Shown here one piece after another: positions 23,139 to 32,137 of a stretch of DNA of 33,538 nt. The stretch is from assembly GCA_002368805.1 (NCBI GenBank), contig DFFH01000028.1, positions 1 to 33,538 of the forward strand, written 5' to 3'. Origin of the DNA: Mageeibacillus sp. UBA3781. GTDB taxonomy: Bacteria; Bacillota; Clostridia; Saccharofermentanales; Saccharofermentanaceae. Made by a program: the position numbers and the translations under genes. Each line of letters begins with the position of its first letter. The stretch's first letter is position 1. A model generated the notes under the pieces. The model did no database searches. It saw only the letters and a list, made by a program, of their open reading frames with translations, and had not been told where the DNA came from.

Positions 23139-25897
23139 GGCTCATTCTCCTTTTCCACGGCAATTGGTTCTTCGCTTGAAGTTTCTTTTTTCTTCTTATC
23201 TTTTTTCGGCAGAATAAAGCTGACCGAAAGGAATACCATCAGAATAGCGGATCCGGCTGTGGCAAAAACACCTGTCCGGAATCCGTCCGGAGTGTACCGG
23301 AGCGTGATCTCATGGGACCCCGGCGGAATATGGATGCCGAGGAATGCCTTGTACGCGGCAAAAGTCTTTGTCTTCTGCCCGTCGATCGCCGCTGTCCAGC
23401 CGTCGTCTGCCGGGATGGACCATACGACGTGGCCGGATGATTTTGCATCGATCGTGCCCTTGGCATACCCGTCTGAAAGCTCAGAGACTTTCCATCCGGA
23501 TTCTCTCGTAACAGTCTGGTACCAGTCGATCTTTTCACGGTCCACAGATACGGCATAGACTCCGAAGGATGCTTTTTCCGGATTGGAAATAGTGATCTCG
23601 ATATGGAGTCTCCGGTCACGTGAATTCTTCATGTCAAGGCTGAGGCATGTGCCCGATGCCGAATTGAAACTGTTCTGGAAGCGAAGATTTCCATCGATAT
23701 CCAGAAGCTTGACCTCGATCGATGTCTTCTGTTGGCAATTGCAATATAAATATATAGGTATATTAGGATCCGAAATAAAGTCCTCGGACTCGAGAACGAG
23801 CTTCGCCCTCTCTCCGGTCTTTGTCACGCGGAAAGAACCATCCTCTTCCTGCTTGATATTCGTCATTTCAGCAACTTCCATCTTCATCTCGGTAAAAGGC
23901 TTTACCGAAGCAAGCTGGCTGGCAAGATTATTCTGGACAACAAAGGGCGAATCATCGACAAACAGATCTTCATTTATATTCTCTGTCGTCACGAAGAATC
24001 CGTTGGTGGCGATCGCCGACAATTCCTGCTTCTCCTCCGGAGAGAATCTTCTGGAATCGATCTTACGCTGCTGGAAAAATGTATCCGTGATCAGTGTTCC
24101 GCCGGAAAGAAAGATGTTCTTTCCGTCCGGGCAGCTGTTGATACCGAGTTTGCGCAGGACCTCGGAATAGCGCTCCGATGTCATGAATGATTCAGAGTTC
24201 AGAGATGGAACACCGTAAAGAAGTCCATAGTTATTCCAATCGGGTTCTTCGATAAAGAATCGTGTTCCCTTAGGAGAGCCCTCTTTCTTTTCCAAGGCAA
24301 AGGTCTTCTCTTCTTCATCCGGCTTCTCATAAAGGATGATCTTATCCAGTTTATACGCTCTCTTTGCGGGGCCTCTGACTTCTCCGGGATCGATGGTAAA
24401 GCCGTCCACTGTAGTTTTCGATATGCCGGAATCAGAATACTCATAGGTGCGGTGATAGTACTTTTCCTTGATCGGCCGATAAAAAGCAAGACCTGCTTCA
24501 AGCACCATCGCGGCAGCAAGGAAACTCATCCACATCATTTTATCGTGTTTCGGTTCCTCATGGATCTTAAGAGTCATCGCAAAGTAAAAGATCAGAAGAC
24601 CGATCGCCATATAGGAGGTGTAGGAAGCATAGGAGTCCGTCTTCGAGATCGTCGCGCGGAAAGCCATAAATGCGATAGCAGCAGCGGCAGCAAACCAAAG
24701 ATGACTCCGGTTTTCCAGAAAATCACCCGTGGACAGGATCCTTCCGGCCATATACATCAGAAGGAACGTAAAAAGGATCGCCTGCGGATACTGTCCGGTG
24801 ATCGGGAAATGCAATCCGTGGATCACAAACTGGAACAAACGGAAGCACATGGTGATGTATATGAAGGCCAATGTGCAGAATCCATAGACTTTCTCGGAGA
24901 AACGGATCTTACCGGAGCATGCGTAAAGGATCACGAGTACGATCGTGAAAAGACCGCAGTAGATCGAAGGAAGCTGGGACAGATCCGACGGAAAAACCAA
25001 AGAAGGAGAAAATGCCGCACGTTCAAGGAAGTCCCAAGTCTTTAGTTCCACTTTTGCATCAGATGCAATATGGATCACTTCATTTCCCGGGACGGTCTTC
25101 CAGACAGCCTGCATCGATGGATACCAGACGAATGCGGATAATCCGAGGCCCATGCACAGGAAGATGAAGAAGTCCTTGATGATCTCCGACAGTTTCGCAA
25201 CTTTGATCCCCGCATGACGGGCCTCGATATAAAGAAGCGGGAACATGATGATAACAAACATCAGCATATAGATACCTGCATGACAGCAGGTAATGCCGGC
25301 AAGAGTAACCATCAGGGTGAAGAGCCACTTTCTTTTCCCGAGGATCAGGTACCAAAGAGTCAGTATCAGAAGCGGAAGGAGGATCACAGTATCAAGGATC
25401 CAGGGTTCCTGGGAATATGTCAGGACATAGGCCGAAAGACCATAGGCGACCGACAGGCCGACACTGACCGGTGATACGACATTTTCCTTTTTCCAGAAAA
25501 GGAGAAACAGGCAAAGAGCCGCGGTCGCCGCTTTGAGTGCGAAGATGAGCTGTGTCGCCTCTGCGATGCGGTCTGCCGGGAACAGCAGATAGATCAGGAC
25601 GAACGGACTCGATGCGTATGCGCCGATCCATGCCCAGAAATTGCTTCCGCCTCCTACATTCCAGGAATAAAACAGGGATTCCCCGGAAAAGATCTTCCGG
25701 CGGAGCTCTGTGATAACGGGAAGATATGTATTCTGGAGCGGTTTTGTGATCACGCAGTCCGAACCGAACGGATATATCTTGAACTTGAACGCGATAACGA
25801 GGAGGATCAGGACAGGCAGAAAGAAGGACAAGAGAAGACAGACCTTCGTCCTTGTCTCACTCAACGTGATCCTGTTATCCTTCCGAAGATTTCTCAT
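23135..25897 (-). CDS. YfhO-family polytopic membrane protein (divergent paralogue)
   Basis: The 920-residue protein has about a dozen membrane segments in its first ~480 residues, a long extracytoplasmic beta-rich region, and a last membrane segment near 885-905 before a Lys/Glu-rich tail. The ELRRKIFSGESLFYSWNVGGGSNFW block at 63-87 is the family signature. YfhO proteins are GT-C-fold relatives implicated in glycosylating lipoteichoic acid or other envelope polymers using undecaprenyl-linked sugars. In the first outer loop the neighbour's D..HQY is replaced by P53..N56-T57-Y58, so catalysis may differ. It overlaps the upstream paralogue and the downstream exonuclease by 4 bases each. Confidence 0.85.
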   Translation of the reverse strand: MRNLRKDNRITLSETRTKVCLLLSFFLPVLILLVIAFKFKIYPFGSDCVITKPLQNTYLPVITELRRKIFSGESLFYSWNVGGGSNFWAWIGAYASSPFVLIYLLFPADRIAEATQLIFALKAATAALCLFLLFWKKENVVSPVSVGLSVAYGLSAYVLTYSQEPWILDTVILLPLLILTLWYLILGKRKWLFTLMVTLAGITCCHAGIYMLMFVIIMFPLLYIEARHAGIKVAKLSEIIKDFFIFLCMGLGLSAFVWYPSMQAVWKTVPGNEVIHIASDAKVELKTWDFLERAAFSPSLVFPSDLSQLPSIYCGLFTIVLVILYACSGKIRFSEKVYGFCTLAFIYITMCFRLFQFVIHGLHFPITGQYPQAILFTFLLMYMAGRILSTGDFLENRSHLWFAAAAAIAFMAFRATISKTDSYASYTSYMAIGLLIFYFAMTLKIHEEPKHDKMMWMSFLAAAMVLEAGLAFYRPIKEKYYHRTYEYSDSGISKTTVDGFTIDPGEVRGPAKRAYKLDKIILYEKPDEEEKTFALEKKEGSPKGTRFFIEEPDWNNYGLLYGVPSLNSESFMTSERYSEVLRKLGINSCPDGKNIFLSGGTLITDTFFQQRKIDSRRFSPEEKQELSAIATNGFFVTTENINEDLFVDDSPFVVQNNLASQLASVKPFTEMKMEVAEMTNIKQEEDGSFRVTKTGERAKLVLESEDFISDPNIPIYLYCNCQQKTSIEVKLLDIDGNLRFQNSFNSASGTCLSLDMKNSRDRRLHIEITISNPEKASFGVYAVSVDREKIDWYQTVTRESGWKVSELSDGYAKGTIDAKSSGHVVWSIPADDGWTAAIDGQKTKTFAAYKAFLGIHIPPGSHEITLRYTPDGFRTGVFATAGSAILMVFLSVSFILPKKDKKKKETSSEEPIAVEKENEP

Positions 25898-28716
25898 GCT
25901 TCCTCCGATTCCGCCGGAGAAACATTCTCACTGTTTTCCGGTTCTTGGGGCGAAACGATCTCGTCATGCTTCTCTTCTTCAGAAGAAGAATTCCCGTCCT
26001 CTTCCGCGCAATCCGGCACGTCATCTTCGGATACGGTCTCGGAGTCTTCCGCTGCGGCCTCTGCTTCCTCCAGGCTCTTTCTATAATCGATATGCTCGAA
26101 GAGTTTTCTGGTGAGCGTAAAGAGGACCAGTGCGATCAGAGATGCTATGGAGATAAGAACACAAAGCTTAAACTTCGTCGGATGATAGGTAAGCTCAACC
26201 GTATGGGTGCCGGAAGACATCTCGATCGCCATGAATGCATCGTCGATCGGCTTGATCTCCGCTGCCACACCATCGATCGTGGCTGTCCAGCTCTCATCGT
26301 ACGGAATCGTCAGGAACATAGCGCCCGGCTGCTTCACCGTGATCACGCCTTCCAGATGTGTCGAGTCATAGGAATTGATCTTGAGCTGTTCGTCGCTCAG
26401 AATATCGACCATCTCCTGATATGCCTCTTCATCCGAACGGACAAGCTGGACCCACAGATTGCCATTCAGGTCCTTATCTTTGAAGTCCAGTGTGATTACT
26501 TTCGTAAATTCCGGATCATAGAATCCCAGGTCAATGATCTGAGATGCTCTTGCCGTGATCTTCGTCTCTTTCATCTCAAGAGGCTGCATCTTCTGCTCGT
26601 TGATCGTAACCTTCGGCGGTTTATTGGAAACAACATACAGATAGAGATGATCTCCTTTCTGCGGATCGACCGGAGTCAGAACGAGAGATGCCGTCTTTCC
26701 ATCTTCTACAGTGTACTTATATCCGGTCCTCTCCTGTCCGCCGTCTGCTTCAAGGCCTTCCACCATATCGAAGCTTGCTTTCATCGGAACATAGACATCT
26801 TTGGTGCAGCCCATGCTCTTTACAAAAGCATTGATGGACAAAAACGGAACGGATGTCTGATTCATCTTATATGTAAGGATGCCGGGATCGACCATATAGC
26901 CGACCGAAAGGGAATCCGGATTGACGAACTGACGAAGTTCAGTGTCGTTTTTCACCTCTTCGAATCCCTGCGGGACCGGAGAATTCTTGTAGATATCGAA
27001 CATGTTACGGACACCGAGGAGCGTCGCGGTGACCTTGGTCAGACCGAAGTTACGCATGCTGTTGATGCCGTTGTTATGGAAGCCGAGATTGCGGATGAAC
27101 TTAACAAAGCTCTCTCTGGCGGTCGATGTAAAGATCGAGATGCCCTTCATGTTATAAAGAGCCGGCTGATTACAGATGTAGGCCGGATAGATCTCCGAAC
27201 GCTCGAAACCATACTCATTCTTGGCTTCCGAATCTTCCATCAGCGTCTGGACTTCATCATAGTGGGAACCATAGAAGTCCCATCCGGTGAAGCTCTCATG
27301 CGCGGCAACAAGACTGACCGTCGCAAAAGTTGAAGCAACGATCTCCGCGGAAAGAACGCAGAACAGAAGGATCTGCTGGAACATCGCACTTCTCTTCTTC
27401 TCTCCGATCACGCGCATGACTACGGTGTATATGATCAGGAAGATGAACGAGAGGATGATCTGAAGATATCCTTCCTGACCTTCACCGACTTTTTCATACA
27501 GAACAAGATATGCAATAAGGCACAGACACGGCGCCATCAGCTGTGTCTTGGTAAAAGAACCGAGATTGCGGAGGACCTTGTATCCCATCACGACCATCAG
27601 GAAAGAGAAAAGGAATGCCTGACGGTACGGGATCTGGTTCGGGAAATGGAAACCGTGCCAGATAAAGGTCATCATACGGCTGCTCAAACTGATATACATG
27701 ATCGAAAGACCCACGCCATAGGCGATCTTCTCGCGGAGACGGATCTTACTGCAAAGGAAGAACAGCGGGATGAGGATCAGTACGAACAATCCGGAATAGA
27801 CATTTGCCATGCCGTCACGGATATTCGGATTCTGTCCGATAAGGAATCGGCTGATAAAGTCGAAAAAATCATTCTGGACGCCAAACTCTTTCGGGAACGC
27901 CGTACCGGTCGCAGAAGATTTCTGAAGCGTAAAATACGTGGATACCGTAAGGAACGCCGACAAACCGCCGCTGATCAGCGAGTAAAGGCCGAACCTCCAT
28001 ACTGCGGACCAGAAATTCTCCAGCGTTATTTTCTTTGTGATCGAGATATACAGGATCGGTGCATAGAAAACAAGGAACAGGCAGATGAAATATCCGGAAT
28101 AAAAATTCGAGATCAGACATACAGCCAGGGAGATGCAGTACAAGAGAGGTTTCTTGTCGCGGAACATCTTGATCAGACCGAGAACGATCAGCGGCAGAAG
28201 CATGACCGCATCATGCCACATGATGTTCCAGAAATACGAGATCGTCCATCCGCAGAGTGCGTAAATACTGGAGAAAGACGACAGAAGAAGATCCTTCCTG
28301 TCTTTGTCGAGTTCTTTTAGAAGATAGGACATGAAAAGACCGGTCAGACCGCAGCGGAGGATCGCAAGAAGCGCGACACAGTCGCCGATGTACTTGGCCG
28401 GGAAAAAGATACAGAGGATATTCAGCGGGCTGGCGCTGTAGTTGGCAAATACTGCCCAGAAGTTCGTGCCGAGGCCGACATTCCAGGAGAAGAACAGGCT
28501 CTCCCCGCCTAAGATCTTATTCCGGAGTTCGAGAAGGAACGGTGCATACTGGTGATAGCAGTCCACCGTAAGGATCATATTCTCGCCAGATGCAAAAGGA
28601 TGCACCTGCAAAATCGCGAATATGGCGGTCATAACGAAAACAGGAATAAAGAATGAATATATGTGAAACTGACGTTCCGAAAACCTGCGCAGTAAGCGTT
28701 TGTTGGATGGTCGCAT
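25894..28716 (-). CDS. YfhO-family polytopic membrane protein (GT-C-like glycosyltransferase)
   Basis: From ATG 28716 (MRPSNKRLLRRF) the product is 940 residues. The frame is open further upstream, but the region has promoter-like AT-rich sequence and only a weak GGGAG 14 bases before this ATG, so the start is uncertain. It has an N-terminal membrane segment, then the outer-loop motif D52-C-Y-H55-Q56-Y57 and ELRNKILGGESLFFSWNVG, about ten further segments, and a large extracytoplasmic C-terminal domain. A terminal helix and a very acidic Ser/Glu-rich tail (~875-940) close it. The family role is transfer of sugars onto envelope polymers at the outer face. It is first in a three-gene overlapping operon. 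Confidence 0.88.
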   Translation of the reverse strand: MRPSNKRLLRRFSERQFHIYSFFIPVFVMTAIFAILQVHPFASGENMILTVDCYHQYAPFLLELRNKILGGESLFFSWNVGLGTNFWAVFANYSASPLNILCIFFPAKYIGDCVALLAILRCGLTGLFMSYLLKELDKDRKDLLLSSFSSIYALCGWTISYFWNIMWHDAVMLLPLIVLGLIKMFRDKKPLLYCISLAVCLISNFYSGYFICLFLVFYAPILYISITKKITLENFWSAVWRFGLYSLISGGLSAFLTVSTYFTLQKSSATGTAFPKEFGVQNDFFDFISRFLIGQNPNIRDGMANVYSGLFVLILIPLFFLCSKIRLREKIAYGVGLSIMYISLSSRMMTFIWHGFHFPNQIPYRQAFLFSFLMVVMGYKVLRNLGSFTKTQLMAPCLCLIAYLVLYEKVGEGQEGYLQIILSFIFLIIYTVVMRVIGEKKRSAMFQQILLFCVLSAEIVASTFATVSLVAAHESFTGWDFYGSHYDEVQTLMEDSEAKNEYGFERSEIYPAYICNQPALYNMKGISIFTSTARESFVKFIRNLGFHNNGINSMRNFGLTKVTATLLGVRNMFDIYKNSPVPQGFEEVKNDTELRQFVNPDSLSVGYMVDPGILTYKMNQTSVPFLSINAFVKSMGCTKDVYVPMKASFDMVEGLEADGGQERTGYKYTVEDGKTASLVLTPVDPQKGDHLYLYVVSNKPPKVTINEQKMQPLEMKETKITARASQIIDLGFYDPEFTKVITLDFKDKDLNGNLWVQLVRSDEEAYQEMVDILSDEQLKINSYDSTHLEGVITVKQPGAMFLTIPYDESWTATIDGVAAEIKPIDDAFMAIEMSSGTHTVELTYHPTKFKLCVLISIASLIALVLFTLTRKLFEHIDYRKSLEEAEAAAEDSETVSEDDVPDCAEEDGNSSSEEEKHDEIVSPQEPENSENVSPAESEEA

Positions 28717-28897
28717 GGTCGTCTTATGATCTCCCGCTTTAATATATTTAATATAGGAACAAAATGTTCGCAAGCATAATTGTACCATATAGGTCAACCA
28801 CCCGCATCCGAGTTCTGTAACCTTACGGAAATAGTATTCGCACCCGTTTTATGTTAGAGTAGATATTGAGTATTTATAGTGCTTTTCGGAGGTCAGA

Positions 28898-30748
28898 ATG
28901 AAAAAACACGACCGAAAAAATGAAGATGACCGCAAGGCGGTAAAAGATATAACACCAAAGGAAGAAAACACATCTTCTGTGGATCCGGATATGCCCGCCG
29001 ATCCGGATGCGCCCTCTGCGCCGGACGAAAGTGAGATCACTTCACCGGAAGAAACCGGATATGCACCGGAAGACCATTCTTCCGCCGAGATTTCCGAGGT
29101 TTCTGAAGAGGCTCTTTCTGCTGATATTGTCCCGTCGGATGATCCGGACTTCGAGGTCGCGGAAGCGGATGATATGCTTTCTTCTTCAAAAGACGATAAA
29201 TGGATCGATGCCGAGCCGGTCCCGATGGAGCTCGGCGCGCATGAGATCCACTCCATGATCAGCGACGATGATCCGGATGCACCCGCATTCACCGAGATAT
29301 CCACCCGGCCTTCTGATGCAAAACCGAATAAATCATCCAAAAAGATGAACATCAAGCCACTGATGTTCCTGATCGTCATGGCGATCGTAGCCGTTCTGGT
29401 GCTGATCTGGTCGGTGATCTCTCTCGGAAATCTGAATGAGCGGATGACCAGTCCGATCACTGTCGGAAACCATGATGTTTCCAATGCCGAATTTAGTTTC
29501 ATGTATCACTATGTACTGCTGGAAAACGGCGTCGATATCTTTAAGCCTGACACCGAGAAGATGCTCCAGCAGCCCGGCGAGAACGGATTTGCCACCTACC
29601 GTGAGTACTTCCTGGATGTTACGGCGAAGGAGATCCAGGCAACGTATATGCTCTATGACGACGCTACCGCGCACGGTTTCTCCATCACGCAGGATCACAA
29701 AGACCGTGCTCAGGCATATGTGGACTGGCTGAAGACGAAAGCGGATGCGATCCATGTGGATCTGGACACATATATTAAGGGAACTTTCGGTCCATACGTA
29801 AATAAGAGTCTGATCCTGTCGGTGCTCTCGAAAGTGTACTTCACCGAAGACTATTCCGCTCACCAGAAACTGGATGAACTGAAAGCGACTCCGGAACAGG
29901 CAGAAAAAGCTTATCAGGATGCCCGGAATTCCTATGATCTGGTTTCCTACCGCGTGCTCCGCATCACCTTTGAGCAGCGTGAGGAAAGCTATGTAAAGAC
30001 GGCCAACCTTCACGCGGAACAGATCATCGAGAAGATCGCGGGTGACCAGTCGAAGTTCGAGTCCACTGCTGCCCAGTACTTCTCCGGCGAAGCGCAGCAG
30101 CGCCTCCTGGTGCCGGATTCCACGCTTCACAAGAGAGTCCGCTACTCGGAGATCAACGAATCAGAGTGGAGAAGCTGGCTCTTTGATACATCCCGTGCAT
30201 CCGGTGATACCGTGATCTTTAAAGATGACTATGGTTTCCCGATCATCTTCTGCTTCGTCGAGCGCGTCCGTCAGGATGAACCGCTCCGTAATGTCCGATT
30301 CTTCTATATTAATCTGGAAAATCCGGAGACAGAGACACCGGGCATTCCGGCAAGCGAGATCCTCCCGCTGTCCCAGACGATCTTCGACAGCATCACCGAT
30401 GAGGCCAGCATGATCACTCTCGAGACCACATACGCTGACCAGCTCATGGACGGATCCATGCGTGCCGTACAGCAGACCTCACTTTTCCCCGGGAACAATA
30501 CCGAGAAGATCGATGACTGGATCTTCGATCCGCAGCGCAAGAGCGGCGACAAGATCCTTCTTGAGGGAGATACTCAGATCCTGATCCTCTTCTATGTGGA
30601 GGCTTCCCCGAATCCGGAATGGTATGACCGCGTGAACAGCTTTATCCGTATGGATAACTACCAGGCATTCGTAAGTGAAAAGATCGCGAACTACTCTTAC
30701 ACTTTCCACGAAGACGGTCTGAAGTATATCAAGGATATCCCGTCATAA
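28898..30748 (+). CDS. Membrane-anchored SurA/PrsA-like foldase (peptidyl-prolyl isomerase-like)
   Basis: The 616-residue protein begins with a ~145-residue extremely acidic, Pro/Ser-rich cytoplasmic segment, then one membrane helix (~149-176, PLMFLIVMAIVAVLVLIWSV). The outside part starts like SurA/PrsA chaperone domains (PITVGNHDVSNAEFSFMYHY, long helices to ~350). Two parvulin-like halves follow, each with the W..WLFD..R.SGD..IF...G.PIIF pattern (at about 425 and 545). The usual parvulin catalytic set is not complete, so it may be a chaperone rather than an active isomerase. Ribosome site GGAGG is 5 bases before the ATG. Single-gene unit, divergent from the YfhO operon. Confidence 0.72.
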   Translation: MKKHDRKNEDDRKAVKDITPKEENTSSVDPDMPADPDAPSAPDESEITSPEETGYAPEDHSSAEISEVSEEALSADIVPSDDPDFEVAEADDMLSSSKDDKWIDAEPVPMELGAHEIHSMISDDDPDAPAFTEISTRPSDAKPNKSSKKMNIKPLMFLIVMAIVAVLVLIWSVISLGNLNERMTSPITVGNHDVSNAEFSFMYHYVLLENGVDIFKPDTEKMLQQPGENGFATYREYFLDVTAKEIQATYMLYDDATAHGFSITQDHKDRAQAYVDWLKTKADAIHVDLDTYIKGTFGPYVNKSLILSVLSKVYFTEDYSAHQKLDELKATPEQAEKAYQDARNSYDLVSYRVLRITFEQREESYVKTANLHAEQIIEKIAGDQSKFESTAAQYFSGEAQQRLLVPDSTLHKRVRYSEINESEWRSWLFDTSRASGDTVIFKDDYGFPIIFCFVERVRQDEPLRNVRFFYINLENPETETPGIPASEILPLSQTIFDSITDEASMITLETTYADQLMDGSMRAVQQTSLFPGNNTEKIDDWIFDPQRKSGDKILLEGDTQILILFYVEASPNPEWYDRVNSFIRMDNYQAFVSEKIANYSYTFHEDGLKYIKDIPS

Positions 30749-30780
30749 GACCTGGGGTACGAAGCACAAAAAAAACAAAA

Positions 30781-30813
30781 AGGGACCGGCTCAGATACCC
30801 TGAGTCAGTCCCT
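30781..30813. terminator. Bidirectional terminator between the SurA-like gene and the small membrane protein
   Basis: AGGGAC.GGCTCAG pairs with CTGAGT.GTCCCT around ATACC with one mismatch. Reading leftwards it is followed by TTTTTGTTTTTTTT, an excellent tract for the small gene; reading rightwards by TATTTATTCTTT. Confidence 0.85.
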
Positions 30814-30841
30814 TATTTATTCTTTCAAAAGCACCAGGGCC

Positions 30842-30964
30842 TCAGCCCATCTGGATCGCGACAGCTACCAAAAGCAAAATGGAAGAAAGCATCATGATCG
30901 CCAGAATGATTGCGAGTATCCTTGCACCTGTACCGTAGCGGGAACCGCCTCTTTTTGCAGCCAT
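30842..30964 (-). CDS. 40-residue single-span membrane protein, function unknown
   Basis: The protein reads MAAKRGGSRYGTGARILAII, then LAIMMLSSILLLVAVAIQMG: a basic Gly-rich head of 15 residues and one hydrophobic helix. ATG 30964 is preferred over ATG 30970 because GAGGAGG is 7 bases from the former and only 1 from the latter. A near-consensus promoter (31002-31029) and a strong terminator (30781-30813) bracket it, so it is a real, independently expressed gene despite its size. I do not recognise the family. The positive-inside rule places the head in the cytoplasm. Small proteins like this often modulate larger membrane complexes; no partner can be named. Confidence 0.78.
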   Translation of the reverse strand: MAAKRGGSRYGTGARILAIILAIMMLSSILLLVAVAIQMG

Positions 30965-30996
30965 ATTCATGCCTCCTCGATAGAAATGTATAAACA

Positions 30997-31029
30997 GTGA
31001 TAGTGTATCACGAAGGGATTTTTTGTCAA
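30997..31029 (-). promoter_or_regulatory. Near-consensus promoter with overlapping palindrome for the small membrane protein
   Basis: On the minus strand a perfect TTGACA (31024-31029) is followed after 16 bases by TACACT (31002-31007). A perfect inverted repeat, GTGATA (30997-31002) and TATCAC (31006-31011) around GTG, covers the -10 and could be an operator. Confidence 0.65.
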
Positions 31030-31053
31030 ACGTTCCTCAGCTTTGATCCCTGA

Positions 31054-32082
31054 TCACAGATATTTCAGAAGTTCTTCACGGACATCGTCCATACGGGGAT
31101 CGGCGATACCGAAATCCATGACCTTGTAGTTCCACGCCGAGCGTCCGATACCGTTGCGGGTAAACACTTCATTGATCATCTTAAACCACTTCACCGCATC
31201 CTTGGGATCGACACGGTCGATGACTCCGTATTCGCCACAGTAAAGTGCGACATCTCTTTCTTCCGCCACAGAGATCGCCTCCGCGAAGATCTTCTCGAAG
31301 TACTTCGAAGAGAGCGTATCGTCCTGAGGGAAAGCTGCGAATCCGGTGGTCACCTGCGACAGGTTCTTCACACCTGCTTCATCCATCTCTTTATACGGTG
31401 CATCGATGCGGATGCGGAAAGATGTATCCATCGTCGGGATCCACGGCGCGCCCTGATGTGTAAAGATCAAGGGTTCGTAGCAGTGGAAGTTATAGATGAT
31501 GTTTTCATCATAAGGCATCGCCAGATCTTTTACGGAATCGACACTGTTGTTCCAATAGCCGCCCACAAGGATCTTTATAGTCGGTGCGATCTTCCGGATA
31601 CGGCGGATACACTCGTACGAGATCTTATTCCAAAGCTCGCAGTAGGACTTATCCGTGACTTCGTTCAGAAGCTCGAATGCCAGTCGATCCTCGTATTTTC
31701 CGAAACGCTCGGCAACTCTTTCCCAAAGCGTGTAGAAACGCTCCTGCAGTTTCTCACTGTCGAAGAATCCGGCTTCACCATGTGCATCATCAAAAGAATA
31801 ACCCATGGTCTTATGGAGATCGAGGATCATATTGAGACCGTACTTCCCGCACCAGTCGATCGCATCCCGGATGTGGCCATAGCCGCTCTCGACCGGCTCG
31901 CCGTCTTTATCTTCGATCAGTTCGTAGTCAAATGGAAGACGGACATGATCCATGCCCCAGCCTTTGATCGTTTTAATGTCTTCTTCTACAACAAAAGTGC
32001 TGTATGTTTTTTCCGTGTCATCGCACTGGGACAGCCAGCCACCAAGATTGACACCTTTCTGATAACCCTTCCAAGTCTTCAT
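31054..32082 (-). CDS. Glycoside hydrolase family 5, CelC-like intracellular beta-glucanase
   Basis: The 342-residue protein is a single GH5 TIM barrel with no signal peptide, dockerin or binding module. It starts GVNLGGWLSQC and carries DHVRLPFDYELI. The acid/base Glu141 lies in LLNEV, and the nucleophile Glu284 in YCGEYGVI. An RSAWNYKVMDFGI block follows near the end. Size, motif order and lack of export signal closely match Clostridium thermocellum CelC (343 residues). It would cleave imported cello-oligosaccharides or mixed-linkage glucan fragments in the cytoplasm. AGAGGAGAAGG precedes the ATG, and a TATAAT at 32119-32124 with a poor -35 is its possible promoter. No other polysaccharide gene is adjacent. 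Confidence 0.93.
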   Translation of the reverse strand: MKTWKGYQKGVNLGGWLSQCDDTEKTYSTFVVEEDIKTIKGWGMDHVRLPFDYELIEDKDGEPVESGYGHIRDAIDWCGKYGLNMILDLHKTMGYSFDDAHGEAGFFDSEKLQERFYTLWERVAERFGKYEDRLAFELLNEVTDKSYCELWNKISYECIRRIRKIAPTIKILVGGYWNNSVDSVKDLAMPYDENIIYNFHCYEPLIFTHQGAPWIPTMDTSFRIRIDAPYKEMDEAGVKNLSQVTTGFAAFPQDDTLSSKYFEKIFAEAISVAEERDVALYCGEYGVIDRVDPKDAVKWFKMINEVFTRNGIGRSAWNYKVMDFGIADPRMDDVREELLKYL

Positions 32083-32137
32083 GAACTACCTTCTCCTCTA
32101 ACTGTTCATAATACGCCTATTATAGCAGACGGAAGGC

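Noticed and set aside
25945..27333. 462-codon plus-strand frame opposite the YfhO gene
   Set aside because: It is antisense to a clear polytopic membrane protein with the YfhO signature; the translated composition is typical of a shadow frame.
28747..28777. GAAC...GTTC inverted repeat upstream of the YfhO operon, resembling a Gram-positive LexA (DinR) box
   Set aside because: The half-sites are separated by five bases, whereas the LexA box needs four, and nothing downstream is an SOS-type gene.
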